Shown: positions 1 through 8,283, counted from the stretch's first letter. The stretch: DNA of 64,000 bases from WTGU01 sp965200925 (GCA_965200925.1 OZ241738.1:1302001-1366000), one strand, 5' to 3'. A program made the numbers and translations. Notes: generated from the letters alone by a model not told the origin.

Positions 1-1
1 C

Positions 2-724
2 GCGGCGCTGGCGGCCTACGACCCCCTCGATCCGGTCTCCCGCGACCTGCCGCTCGGCAACTTCCTGCCGACTCTGGGCGACGGCGTCGCCGGCGTGCGC
101 GTGGGCCTCCCGCGCAACTTCTTCTTCGAGGATGTGGACGCAGAGGTCGAGGCCGCCGTCCGGGAAGGCGCGCGGACGCTGGAATCGCTCGGCGCCCGCC
201 TGGTCGAGGTGACCCTCGCCGGCGCCGAAACCGCCCAGCGCTGGACCACCGTCATGGCCTACGCCGACGCCTGCGCCTACCACCGGGAGCGGCTCGACGC
301 CGGGCCCGGCGCCATCTCCCGGCCGGTGTACGAGCGCATGATGCTGGGCCGCGACTTCGGCGCAGTCGACTACGCCGAGGCGATGCGCGGGCGCGAGGCC
401 TGGCGGCGGGTACTGGCGGAGGCGTTCGAGACGGTCGACGTCCTCCTGGCACCGACCACGCCCCGGCCCGCGCCGCCCATCGCCGACGACCGTAGCCTCC
501 ACCGCGCCACGCAGGAGGCGACGCGCTTCACCTACGGCGGGGCGCTGGCCTCGATTCCGGGCCTCTCCGTGCCCTGCGGCTTCAGCGCCGACGGGCTGCC
601 GATCGGCATGATGCTGGAGGCCGCCTGGGGCGCCGAACCGCTGCTGCTGCGGGCGGGCCACGCCTACCAGACGGCGACCGACTGGCACCTCCGGCGCGCG
701 CCCTGCCTCGACCCGGCGCCGTGA
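2..724 (+). CDS. amidase signature family protein, C-terminal part
   Basis: This is the 3' end of a gene that begins before the window; the frame is open from the second base. The visible 240 residues match the C-terminal half of amidase signature (AS, GatA-like) enzymes, which hydrolyse C-N bonds of amides. The LLAPTTPRPAPPI stretch and the SIPGLSVPCGF and GLPIGMML segments are typical of that half. The catalytic Ser-cisSer-Lys residues would lie upstream and cannot be checked, so the substrate is unknown. The stop is about 10 bases before the next gene, so the two may be cotranscribed. Confidence 0.85.
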   Translation, partial: AALAAYDPLDPVSRDLPLGNFLPTLGDGVAGVRVGLPRNFFFEDVDAEVEAAVREGARTLESLGARLVEVTLAGAETAQRWTTVMAYADACAYHRERLDAGPGAISRPVYERMMLGRDFGAVDYAEAMRGREAWRRVLAEAFETVDVLLAPTTPRPAPPIADDRSLHRATQEATRFTYGGALASIPGLSVPCGFSADGLPIGMMLEAAWGAEPLLLRAGHAYQTATDWHLRRAPCLDPAP

Positions 725-734
725 ACGCCGCGGC

Positions 735-1415
735 GTGAGCGCAACCGCCATGTCGAACCGCCCCACCGCCCTCACCCCGGCGCTGCACGATTACCTTCTG
801 GCCCACGGCGTGCGCGAGCCCGCGGTGCTGCGCCGCCTGCGGGAAGAGACCGAGAAGCACGCACTGGCGGTTATGCAGATCTCGCCGGAGCAGGGCGCCC
901 TGATGGCGCTCCTGGCGGAGCTCATGGGCGCCGAGCGGGCGCTCGAAATCGGCGTCTTCACCGGCTACAGCGCGCTCGTCGTGGCCCGCGCCATGGGCGA
1001 ACGGGGCCGGCTTACGGCGCTGGAGAAGAACGCCACCTACGCCGAGACGGCGCGGCGCTTCTGGGCCGAGGCGGGCGTGGCAAAGCGCATCGAGCTGCGG
1101 CTCGGCGCGGCGGCCGAAAGCCTCGCCGCCCTGCGCGCGGAGGGGCGCGAGGCGAGTTACGATTTCGCCTTCATCGACGCCGACAAGGGCGGCTACGGCG
1201 TCTATTACGAGCATTGCCTCGCTCTCGTCCGCCCCGGCGGCCTGATCGCCATCGATAACAGCTTCCACATGGGTCAGATCGCCGAACCCGCCAAGTGGCG
1301 CGATTCCGCCGCCGTCGTCGACGCCTTGAGCAGGAAGATCGCCAGCGACGAACGAGTGACGATCGCCATGCTCCCCATCGGCGACGGCCTCACCCTCTGC
1401 CGCAAACGCGGGTGA
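735..1415 (+). CDS. class I SAM-dependent O-methyltransferase
   Basis: A 226-residue protein of the caffeoyl-CoA O-methyltransferase-like family, which methylates hydroxyl groups of small molecules using SAM and usually a divalent metal. The SAM-binding segment ALEIGVFTGYSAL is near residues 72-84, and the metal-binding FIDADKGGY segment near residues 146-154. The length fits the family (about 220). The start used is a GTG just after the amidase stop; an ATG five codons later (MSNRP) is equally possible. The substrate cannot be predicted from sequence. Confidence 0.85.
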   Translation: MSATAMSNRPTALTPALHDYLLAHGVREPAVLRRLREETEKHALAVMQISPEQGALMALLAELMGAERALEIGVFTGYSALVVARAMGERGRLTALEKNATYAETARRFWAEAGVAKRIELRLGAAAESLAALRAEGREASYDFAFIDADKGGYGVYYEHCLALVRPGGLIAIDNSFHMGQIAEPAKWRDSAAVVDALSRKIASDERVTIAMLPIGDGLTLCRKRG

Positions 1416-1449
1416 CGGCGGGTTGGCGAACGCCGAAGGCATGCGCTCC

Positions 1450-1572
1450 GCCGCCCGACAACGGCTTCATGTGGTCAACTTTCAAGGCACCAGCACGACC
1501 ACATGAGCGACACCACCAACCGGCGCGTTCCAAGATGGTGCACCAGTATCGGCCCCATGCGGTCGTTGCCAT
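1450..1572 (-). pseudogene. HNH endonuclease, N-terminal fragment
   Basis: Reading on the minus strand from an ATG, about 40 residues resemble the start of a small HNH endonuclease: a CRSC zinc knuckle is followed by VDHMKPLSGGG, the first half of the HNH fold. The expected second cysteine pair and final histidine (NLQTLCRxCH type) are missing. After SGGG the frame runs into unrelated sequence belonging to the 3' flank of the methyltransferase gene. I read this as a decayed phage-type nuclease. The homology call rests on about 40 residues. It sits next to the low-GC lipoprotein gene, which also looks foreign. Confidence 0.45.
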
Positions 1573-1613
1573 AAAGGAGCTGTGAATCTTTCCTATGCGG
1601 TCGTTAGTGTTTG

Positions 1614-2441
1614 TTAATAGGGTGGAGGAGTAAGACCCATCTCTTCAATTATCTCTTCTCTCCGAACATTCCACGTAGAGTCATCCGCTATTTCTTCCCA
1701 ACCGCACCCGCCAGGGAGTTCACGGTTCCATGCGAAAAAAAATCTGTCAATATCTTCCAGTACTGCGTACATATCCGTAATCCAAGCAGCATCCTGCTGA
1801 CTTCCGGGCATGGAAGCCAAACGCTCCATCTCGGGGAGAATTTGTATTAAACTTAGGAATCGAGGGAACAAAGCTTCCGATGCCATCAAAACATCTCGTC
1901 CTTTAAGTGAAAACATCGTATCATAGCACTTAAGCATTCGGTCCATGACTTTCCATCCGTAATCTTCCAATTCCGGGTGGCTAATCAATTTCCCCAAGGA
2001 TGGCACACTATCAGCCCAGGTATTCAACAATCCCGTTCCGGTCGGCGCACTATCACCTCGCGGATCATCTATTCCCCAACCGCATCCGCCAGGAAGTTCG
2101 CGGTTCATGGCGAACGAGTGCCTGTCCAGATCTTTCATTTGGCTATGCCGCTCCATAAACGAAGAGTCGCTTGCAACATCCCATTTAAGAAAGTTTTTGC
2201 GTTCCCATTCTGTAGCTTCCAAGACCGCTATCGCTGCCAAAGGGTCACGCTCTTTGAGCAGTTCAAGCGCAGCAGAACACTTGCTCGCTCTGGTACCTAC
2301 CTGCATTGAATAATCATTCAAATCGTTCCATTCCATCCAAGTCGGCCTACTATAGCCCCCGTAATCATTCCAATCGTCTTCGCACGCGGCAAGAATGATA
2401 GCGGCCGCCGCCACCAGCACAACGCCAAGATATTTCATCAT
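1614..2441 (-). CDS. duplicated-domain lipoprotein, function unknown
   Basis: A 275-residue predicted lipoprotein. It starts at one of two adjacent ATGs behind a strong AGGAAGGAGG ribosome binding site, which argues against a longer 305-residue reading. A short charged start and hydrophobic stretch end in an LAAC lipobox, so the mature protein would be anchored by its cysteine. The mature part is two diverged copies of a roughly 95-residue unit. Each copy has a KC-start helix and ends in a near-identical block (FAMNRELPGGCGW and FAWNRELPGGCGW). The gene is clearly AT-richer than its neighbours and is preceded by an HNH fragment, both signs of transfer. I do not recognise the family. Confidence 0.75.
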   Translation of the reverse strand: MMKYLGVVLVAAAAIILAACEDDWNDYGGYSRPTWMEWNDLNDYSMQVGTRASKCSAALELLKERDPLAAIAVLEATEWERKNFLKWDVASDSSFMERHSQMKDLDRHSFAMNRELPGGCGWGIDDPRGDSAPTGTGLLNTWADSVPSLGKLISHPELEDYGWKVMDRMLKCYDTMFSLKGRDVLMASEALFPRFLSLIQILPEMERLASMPGSQQDAAWITDMYAVLEDIDRFFFAWNRELPGGCGWEEIADDSTWNVRREEIIEEMGLTPPPY

Positions 2442-2752
2442 TGTCGCCTCCTTCCTGGAAGCCTCGTCGTCGACATGATCGGAAGCCTCTTCGACGTCGG
2501 CCTCGTCGGAGGTGTGCGCTTCAGGAATCACGACCCTTCAAACTCCACAAATCGGAACGCCATCGCCTGCCCATCCTGCCACGGCCGGCTCGCCGCGGCA
2601 AGATGCTCCCTCGCCTCCGTCGGCCCGCACGCCGCACGGGCGCGCACCGGGCGGGCCGACGCCGATAAAGGGATTGCCTCGCCCGCGGCGGCGGGGTCTA
2701 ATCGGGCGGGCTGGAACTACGTCCGTAACGAACGCGCGATGGGGAGCGGCGG
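2442..2752. other. divergent intergenic region with a long inverted repeat
   Basis: This gap separates the leftward lipoprotein gene from the rightward dimethylformamidase operon and must carry both promoters, though no convincing -35/-10 pair stands out. It contains a perfect 9-bp inverted repeat (GTCGGCCCG at 2619-2627 and CGGGCCGAC at 2652-2660) around a 24-base loop. That could be an operator, or a hairpin in the leader of the rightward operon. Reading frames through it look non-coding. Confidence 0.4.
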
Positions 2753-3076
2753 ATGGCTTATCGAGTCACGGAAAAGGACCTGTACGTCGTCGACGAGTTC
2801 ATGGCGAAGCCGATCGGGCATCACAGCCCCGACCTGCAGCGCGTGCTCAACACGCTGCGCGGTGCCGACGTGAAGGGCAAGCACTGCCTGATCTGCACCA
2901 GGCCGGGCCGCGAATGGCGCCTCGCGCGGCTTTCCGGCGTCCGCGGCAAGCCGGTCAAGCTGCTCGACAAGACCTTCGACAACATCGACGACGCCGAGCG
3001 TTACGTGTTTCGCCTGCGCTGGAAGCAGCACACGGGCAAGGCGCTACCCCGGTCGGCGGGGGAGAGCGGCTCATGA
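2753..3076 (+). CDS. dmfA1: N,N-dimethylformamidase small (alpha) subunit candidate
   Basis: A 107-residue soluble protein starting at an ATG preceded by GGGGAGCGGCGG. The identification comes mainly from context: its stop overlaps the ATG of a protein that reads as the large subunit of N,N-dimethylformamidase (ATGA junction), and known DMFases have a small subunit of about 15 kDa encoded just upstream of the large one. At 107 residues it is somewhat shorter than the roughly 130-residue small subunits I recall. The central HCLICTRPGREWRLARL stretch is basic and aromatic. Confidence 0.65.
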   Translation: MAYRVTEKDLYVVDEFMAKPIGHHSPDLQRVLNTLRGADVKGKHCLICTRPGREWRLARLSGVRGKPVKLLDKTFDNIDDAERYVFRLRWKQHTGKALPRSAGESGS

Positions 3077-5322
3077 CCGGAATCGCGGGCTACGCGAACC
3101 GCGTCAGCGCGGCGCCGGGCGAAACCATCGACTTCATGGTGAGCGCGGAGGCGGCGACCTACCGATGCGATATCGTGCGCATCGTCTGCGGCGACGAGAA
3201 CCCGGACGGGCCCGGCTTCAAGGAGAAGGTCGTCCGCACCGCCGCGAACGGCACCTACAAGGGGCGCCGACAGGTCTGCTACGACGGCTCGTTCCTGGAA
3301 ATCCCGCCGCACCCGGCGATCCAGGGCCTCGAGAGCTTCACCTTCCAGGCGTTCATCTGGCCGACGACGCCCGCGCGCGGCACCCAGGCGCTGGTCGCCA
3401 ACTGGCGCGACCGCGACAAGGCCGGCGCCGCCATGATCATCACCAAGAAGAACGGCTCCCTCGCCCTCTGCCTGGGCGATGGCAAGGGCGGGATCGATGT
3501 GATCGCCACCGACCGGCCGCTGCTCGCGCACCACTGGTATTTCGTCGCCGCGAGCTACGACGCCGGATCGAAGCAGGTCACCCTGGTGCAGCAGCCGCTC
3601 GACGCATACCCCAAAGTGCGCGACGGCGGCATCGTCCGGAAGACGTCGAAGCTGGGCGCTCCCGGCAGGCACGACGCGCCCCTCGTCATGGGCGCCTATT
3701 TCAAGCGCGTGGACAAGGGCCGCACCGTCTGCGGCGGCTTCTACAACGGGCGCATCGACAGCCCGCGCGTCGCCCGCCGCGTGCTGACGCCGGCGGAGAT
3801 GGAGGCCGCCAAGACCCGGCCCGTGGACGGCGCGCTCGCCGGTGCCCTGGTGGGCGCCTGGGATTTCTCGCAAGGCATCGAGACCACGACCGCCACGGAT
3901 CTCTCGGCGAACGCGCTGCACGGCAGCCTCGTCAACCTGCCGACGCGCGCCGTCACCGGCTGGAACTGGGACGCCAGCGAGATGAACTGGCGGAACGCGC
4001 CGGCGCAGTACGGTGCCATCCACTTCCACGAGGACGACCTCTACGACGCGCGCTGGGATGTCGATTTCTCGCTCACCGTGCCGAAGCGGCTCAAGAGCGG
4101 GGTCTATGCCGCGCGCCTGCGGGGCGGCGGCGCGGAGGAGTACATCCCCTTCGCCGTCCGCGCTCCGCGCGGGCGGCCCACCGCGAAGACCTGCTTCCTC
4201 ATGCCGACCGTGAGCTACATGGCCTACGCCAACACCAACATGGCGACGAACATGGGCGCGGCGCAGCTCCTGGTGGGCCGCCTCACGATCCTCAACGAGA
4301 AGAATCTCCAGCGCCAGGAACACCGGGAATACGGCACCTCCCTCTACGACAGCCACATCGACGGCAGCGGCATCTGCTATTCCTCGCGGCTGCGGCCGAT
4401 CCTGAATTTCCGCCCCAAGGCGATGGAATGGATCGGCGGCACCGAATCGGTGCTCTGGCAGTTCAACGCCGACACCCACCTGACGGACTGGCTGGAGGCG
4501 CGCGGCTTCGACTACGACGTGGTGACCGACGAAGACCTGCATTACGAGGGTCTCTCGGCCATCCAGGACTACGCGGTCGTCCTCACCGGCTCGCACCCGG
4601 AATACCACTCCAAGGCGATGTGGGACGCGATGGACGCCTACCAGAAGCGCGGCGGGCGCCTGATGTATCTCGGCGCCAACGGCTGGTACTGGCGCGTCGC
4701 CTTCCACACGGAGGTTCCGGGCTGCATCGAGGTGCGCCGCGCCGAGGACGGCATCCGCACCTGGATCGCCCGGCCCGGCGAGTACTACCACAGCTTCACC
4801 GGCGAGTACGGCGGCCTCTGGCGGCGCAACGGCCGCCCGCCGCAGCGCATCGCCGGGACGGGCTTCAGCGCCCAGGGCTTCGACATCTCCTCCTATTACG
4901 TGCGCCAGCCCGACAGCTTCAAGCGCGAAGTCGCCTGGATTTTCGAGGGCATCGGCGACGACGAGAAGATCGGCGATTTCGGGCTGATCGGCGGCGGCGC
5001 GGCCGGGCTCGAGCTCGACCGGGCCGACCCCCTCCTCGGCACGCCGCCCAACGCCTACGTGCTCGCGCGCTCGGAAAACCATACCGATCTCTACTTGGTA
5101 GTCTGCGAGGAGCTCGACGTGAACCGGCCCAACGCCGACGGCACGCAGGACCCGCTGGTGCGCGCCGACATCGTGTTCTACGAAACCACGGGCGGCGGCG
5201 CGGTGTTCTCGACCAGCTCGATCGCCTGGTGCGGCAGCCTCGCCCACAACGGCTACAACAACAACGTCTCGCGCTTGACGGAGAACGTCCTGCGGCGCTT
5301 CGTCGACCCGGCGCCGTTCTGA
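3073..5322 (+). CDS. dmfA2: N,N-dimethylformamidase large (beta) subunit
   Basis: A 749-residue protein, close to the roughly 760 residues of known DMFase large subunits, which with the small subunit hydrolyse N,N-dimethylformamide to dimethylamine and formate. It starts with MTGIAGYANRVSAAPGE. A concanavalin/LamG-like region spans about residues 85-280 (HPAIQGLESFTFQAFIWPTT). The C-terminal half is the amidohydrolase part with an iron site of two tyrosines and a glutamate in known enzymes. Candidates here, by analogy, are Y385 (SYMAYANTN), Y425 (SLYDSHIDG) and E510 (SHPEYHSK). The start is set by the 4-base overlap with the upstream gene; a longer open frame upstream is not supported. A related fibre-like LamG hydrolase with another substrate is possible. 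Confidence 0.8.
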   Translation: MTGIAGYANRVSAAPGETIDFMVSAEAATYRCDIVRIVCGDENPDGPGFKEKVVRTAANGTYKGRRQVCYDGSFLEIPPHPAIQGLESFTFQAFIWPTTPARGTQALVANWRDRDKAGAAMIITKKNGSLALCLGDGKGGIDVIATDRPLLAHHWYFVAASYDAGSKQVTLVQQPLDAYPKVRDGGIVRKTSKLGAPGRHDAPLVMGAYFKRVDKGRTVCGGFYNGRIDSPRVARRVLTPAEMEAAKTRPVDGALAGALVGAWDFSQGIETTTATDLSANALHGSLVNLPTRAVTGWNWDASEMNWRNAPAQYGAIHFHEDDLYDARWDVDFSLTVPKRLKSGVYAARLRGGGAEEYIPFAVRAPRGRPTAKTCFLMPTVSYMAYANTNMATNMGAAQLLVGRLTILNEKNLQRQEHREYGTSLYDSHIDGSGICYSSRLRPILNFRPKAMEWIGGTESVLWQFNADTHLTDWLEARGFDYDVVTDEDLHYEGLSAIQDYAVVLTGSHPEYHSKAMWDAMDAYQKRGGRLMYLGANGWYWRVAFHTEVPGCIEVRRAEDGIRTWIARPGEYYHSFTGEYGGLWRRNGRPPQRIAGTGFSAQGFDISSYYVRQPDSFKREVAWIFEGIGDDEKIGDFGLIGGGAAGLELDRADPLLGTPPNAYVLARSENHTDLYLVVCEELDVNRPNADGTQDPLVRADIVFYETTGGGAVFSTSSIAWCGSLAHNGYNNNVSRLTENVLRRFVDPAPF

Positions 5323-5357
5323 CGCAGGCCGGGGCCTGAGCGAATCGCGAGCGAGCC

Positions 5358-6116
5358 ATGAACAAGCCCAGCGTGCTGATCACCGGCGCCGGCATCGGCA
5401 TCGGCGAGGCCACCGCCCTCGCCTTCGGGCGCGCCGGCTACCACGTCCACGTCACCGACGTGCTGGACGAGGAGGGGCGCGCAACCGCCGCGGCCATCGA
5501 GGAGGCAGGCGGCAGCGCCAGCTTCCGCCATGTGGACGTGACCGACAGCGCCAATGTGGACTTGGCGGTCGCGGCCGCCGAAGCCGGGACCGGTGCGCTC
5601 GCCGCCGTCGTGGCCAATGCCGGCATCGCCCACAAGGTCCCGCTGCCGGAGATGAGCGACGAGAAGTGGGACCACACCCTGGACGTGGACCTGAAAGGCG
5701 TGTTCCGCCTCTTCCGCGCCGCCGCGCCGGCGATGCGCCGCGCCGGGCACGGGGCCATGATCGCCGTCTCCTCGGTGATGGGCACGAGCTACGGCTGGCA
5801 CGATCACGTGCAATACAACGCGGCCAAGTCGGGGGTGGTCGGGCTGGTGCGCGGCCTCGCCTGCGACCTGGGCGGCGACGGCATCCGCGTCAACGGTGTG
5901 GCGCCCGGCTTCATCAAAACCGCGCAGGCACTCTCCACCGTGCATTCGGTGGGCCTCAAGGGCCTCGAGGCGGCGGCCGGCTACGTCCCGCTCGGACGTT
6001 ACGGCGAGGCCCGCGACATCGCCCCCGTCATCCTCTTCCTCTGCTCCGACGATGCCCGCTACATAAGCGGACAAACCCTCATCGTGGACGGTGGCCTCAC
6101 CGTCGGGCGCTACTGA
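5358..6116 (+). CDS. SDR-family NAD(P)-dependent oxidoreductase
   Basis: A classical short-chain dehydrogenase of 252 residues. The nucleotide-binding TGAGIGIG motif is at residues 9-16, NAG at about residue 85, the catalytic serine at S138 and the YNAAK active site at Y153/K157. The C-terminal SGQTLIVDGGLTVGRY ending is typical. It lies 35 bases after the dimethylformamidase large subunit in the same orientation, so cotranscription is likely. A dehydrogenase is not needed for DMF hydrolysis itself, so its substrate is open. Confidence 0.85.
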   Translation: MNKPSVLITGAGIGIGEATALAFGRAGYHVHVTDVLDEEGRATAAAIEEAGGSASFRHVDVTDSANVDLAVAAAEAGTGALAAVVANAGIAHKVPLPEMSDEKWDHTLDVDLKGVFRLFRAAAPAMRRAGHGAMIAVSSVMGTSYGWHDHVQYNAAKSGVVGLVRGLACDLGGDGIRVNGVAPGFIKTAQALSTVHSVGLKGLEAAAGYVPLGRYGEARDIAPVILFLCSDDARYISGQTLIVDGGLTVGRY

Positions 6117-6187
6117 GCACCGCCCTGCCCCCGCAGCGTGGGGTCTCCCTACCCGCACTGTTTGTGCGCGCTTCCAGGCTTGCCCAT

Positions 6188-6205
6188 GCGGGTCTGGAGA
6201 CCCGC
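6188..6205. repeat. interspersed palindrome, copy 1
   Basis: A near-perfect palindrome with arms GCGGGTCT and AGACCCGC around GG, flanked by GCGCACC. Read on the opposite strand it gives the TGCGCGGGTCTCCAG core that recurs at 6669, 28542 and 35938. It lies between two rightward genes and could fold in RNA. The family resembles bacterial REP-type repeats. Confidence 0.6.
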
Positions 6206-6259
6206 GCACCGGGCGTGTAGACTCCGGTTTGCCATGGCCCCGGCGCGGGAGAATCGGAC

Positions 6260-6652
6260 ATGACCCCGGAACTCATCGGCATCGTCACGGTGGGGGTGGC
6301 GCTGGCCGGCATCGTCCTGGTCTCGATCCGCGAGTTGCGCGGCGAGATCAAGTCGGTGCGGGCGGAGATCAAGGCCGAGCGGGAAGAAAGGAACGCGCAG
6401 TTCGAGGTCGTGCGGGCGGAAACGAACAAGCAGTTCGAGGCCGTGCGGGAAGAAGGGAACGCACAGTTCGAGGCCATGCGGGCGGAAACGAACAAGCAGT
6501 TCGAGGCCGTGCGCAGCGAGATGAAGGACATGCGTGCCGAGATCACGGCCATGCGGGGCGAGATGGCGGAGTTGCGGGAGCGGATGGCGCGGATCGAGGG
6601 AATATTCGAAGGCTTCCTCCGACGGGATGTCGAACCGGCGGCGGCGGAGTAG
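6260..6652 (+). CDS. small single-pass membrane protein with repeated coiled coil
   Basis: A 130-residue protein with an N-terminal membrane segment (about residues 4-22, LIGIVTVGVALAGIVLVSI). A long charged coiled coil follows, made of 11-residue units such as FEAVRAETNKQ. The best repeat is a 22-residue block encoded by two nearly identical 66-bp DNA stretches (about 6411-6476 and 6477-6542). The overall design resembles small DUF1640-like or hemolysin-XhlA-like coiled-coil membrane proteins, but I cannot name a family or function. Confidence 0.7.
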   Translation: MTPELIGIVTVGVALAGIVLVSIRELRGEIKSVRAEIKAEREERNAQFEVVRAETNKQFEAVREEGNAQFEAMRAETNKQFEAVRSEMKDMRAEITAMRGEMAELRERMARIEGIFEGFLRRDVEPAAAE

Positions 6653-6668
6653 GGAGCTTCTGTCGAAG

Positions 6669-6690
6669 CGCGCGGGTCTCCGGGCCGCAC
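6669..6690. repeat. interspersed palindrome, copy 2
   Basis: A variant of the same repeat (core CGCGGGTCTCCGGGCCGCAC), immediately after the stop of the coiled-coil gene and before an A-rich run. On the other strand the T-rich run lies downstream of the leftward TPP-enzyme operon, so the site may serve in 3'-end formation. Confidence 0.5.
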
Positions 6691-6737
6691 AGACCTCAGA
6701 AAGAAAAAAAGAAACGGGGCGTGGGCTTTCAGCGCGC

Positions 6738-7328
6738 TCAGGCGGTGGCGGCGGGGCCGAGGAGGGCGGTGCGGAACCTGTCCTTCAGCCAAGCCCCGTC
6801 GCGGGGCGGGAGGACGCGCGGCAGTGGCGCGGCCGCCACCTTGACGGCGAGGAAGACCGGGCCGGACGCCTCGTGCACGAGCGACAGCGCGGCGGCGAGC
6901 GCGGCTTCCCCCGCCACCGTCCGCGCCTCCGCGAAGCCGCAGGCGGCGGCGACTCCGGCGAGGTCCGTCCGATGCGCCGTGTGGCTCGGCTGCATCCCCG
7001 TCTCGCCGTGGCGCTCGTTGTCGAGAACGACAACGGCCAAGTTCGGCGGGCTCTGCGTCGCCACCGTCGCCAAGCTGCCCAGGCCCATCGCCATCTCGCC
7101 GTCGCCCGTCAGCACCAGCACCCGGCGCTCGGGCCGCGCCAGTGCCAGGCCGAGGCCGATCATCGCTGCGTTGCCCATCGCCCCCCACAGCGGGAAGTGA
7201 AGCGGGGAATCGCCGCGCGCGGCGCAATCCCAGGCCGGTGAGCCGAGGCCGGGGACCACCAGCGTTTCGTCCCGGCCCGCGAGCAAGGCGGCGACCGCGG
7301 CGCGCCGGTCGAGGGCCGGGCCTTTCAT
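6738..7328 (-). CDS. TPP-binding subunit (beta) of a sulfopyruvate/phosphonopyruvate decarboxylase-like enzyme
   Basis: A 196-residue protein corresponding to the C-terminal TPP-binding domain of the pyruvate decarboxylase superfamily. The diphosphate/magnesium motif runs from GDGEMAMGLGS to VVLDN. Its ATG overlaps the stop of the upstream subunit (ATGA), so the two are translationally coupled. Split alpha/beta architecture of this size is known for sulfopyruvate decarboxylase (ComD/ComE), and single-chain relatives decarboxylate phosphonopyruvate. No other coenzyme M or phosphonate gene is in view, so the substrate is unassigned. Confidence 0.75.
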   Translation of the reverse strand: MKGPALDRRAAVAALLAGRDETLVVPGLGSPAWDCAARGDSPLHFPLWGAMGNAAMIGLGLALARPERRVLVLTGDGEMAMGLGSLATVATQSPPNLAVVVLDNERHGETGMQPSHTAHRTDLAGVAAACGFAEARTVAGEAALAAALSLVHEASGPVFLAVKVAAAPLPRVLPPRDGAWLKDRFRTALLGPAATA

Positions 7329-7849
7329 CCCTCGAAGCGCTTGGCGCCGACCACGCGCTGGGCGATCAGCACGGCGGCGGCGGCTTGGCTCTCGAACGCG
7401 AGCGCGGCGGCGGCGGCGACGGTCTCGCGCGCCACGCCGGCCTCTTCCACCCGCAAGACGGTCACGCCGCATTGCGCGAGATGCGCCGCCGCGCCCTGCC
7501 CCATCGGCAGTTGCCACGGGTTGGCCTCGCCCCATTCGCCGCGCATCGTGACCACGGTGAGGAACGGGAAGCGGCAGACTCGGATCAGCGACAGCGCGTT
7601 GACGCAATTGCCGACCCCGCTCGACTGCATCAGCAGGACGGCGCGTTCGCCGCCCAACCAGGCGCCGGCGACGAGCCCCGCCCCTTCCTGCTCGTGGGAG
7701 AGAAGGACCGGGCGCATGGTTTCGTCGGCCGCGCAGAGCGCGAGCAGCGCGTCGAGCCCGGCGTCGGGGACGTAGCCCACTTGGCGCACGCCGGCGGCGC
7801 GCAAGGCCCGGTGGGCACCTTCCCCCCAGCCGGGCCGGGCGGTGCTCAC
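7325..7849 (-). CDS. TPP enzyme PYR-domain subunit (alpha), sulfopyruvate decarboxylase-like
   Basis: A 174-residue protein matching the N-terminal pyrimidine-binding domain of TPP-dependent decarboxylases. The segment LSHEQEGAGLVAGAWLGG carries the conserved glutamate that activates the cofactor. It starts at a GTG with only a weak ribosome binding site, 22 bases after the zeta-subunit gene, suggesting readthrough from it. It should pair with the beta subunit, whose start overlaps its stop. Confidence 0.75.
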   Translation of the reverse strand: MSTARPGWGEGAHRALRAAGVRQVGYVPDAGLDALLALCAADETMRPVLLSHEQEGAGLVAGAWLGGERAVLLMQSSGVGNCVNALSLIRVCRFPFLTVVTMRGEWGEANPWQLPMGQGAAAHLAQCGVTVLRVEEAGVARETVAAAAALAFESQAAAAVLIAQRVVGAKRFEG

Positions 7850-7871
7850 CGGACGCCCCGGCGCGGCGGCC

Positions 7872-8192
7872 TCACCCGGCGGCGACCTGGGTCTTCGCCT
7901 CCTCGAGCAGGCGCTCCATATGGCGGCGGATCTCGCGGTCGTCGGCCTCGATGCCCTTCTCCGTCAGGTCGCCCAGGACCTTGCGGACCACGTCGTCGTC
8001 GCCGGGCTCGTCGAAATCGGCCAGTACGACCTGCTTCGCGTAGGCCTCGGCGTCGGCACCCGCAATCCCCATCCGTTCCGCCGCCCACAGGCCGAGCAGC
8101 TTGTTGCGGCGCGCGACGACCTTGAACTGGAACTCCTGATCGTGCTTGAACTTGGCTTCGGCCGCCTTCTTTCGGTCATCGAACGTGGTCAT
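7872..8192 (-). CDS. F1-ATPase inhibitor, zeta subunit (DUF1476)
   Basis: A 106-residue protein starting MTTFDDRKKAAEAKF and matching the alphaproteobacterial zeta subunit, which inserts its N-terminus into the F1 rotor interface and blocks wasteful ATP hydrolysis. The acidic-basic N-terminal inhibitory helix and the four-helix remainder (NKLLGLWAAERMG, DDREIRRHMERLLEEAK) are present, and the length agrees with the family. The ATG was chosen over an upstream in-frame start because family members begin with this motif. Restriction to Alphaproteobacteria makes it a good lineage marker. Confidence 0.9.
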   Translation of the reverse strand: MTTFDDRKKAAEAKFKHDQEFQFKVVARRNKLLGLWAAERMGIAGADAEAYAKQVVLADFDEPGDDDVVRKVLGDLTEKGIEADDREIRRHMERLLEEAKTQVAAG

Positions 8193-8283
8193 GAACCCGG
8201 CTCCCCGGCTGTGATTCGACGCCCGCGCATTGTGCCAAAGGGCACCTGCCTGGTCCATGCCCGGGCGCGGGGCGCGTGAGCGG

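Noticed and set aside
582..1442. A 286-codon leftward frame
   Set aside because: It is antisense to the O-methyltransferase, with biased composition and no motif.
3001..5247. A 748-codon leftward frame
   Set aside because: It is antisense to the dimethylformamidase large subunit and has no recognisable domain.
6411..6542. Tandem repeats considered as a CRISPR array
   Set aside because: The units are contiguous, in frame and coding, with no spacers. No CRISPR array or cas gene was seen anywhere in the window.
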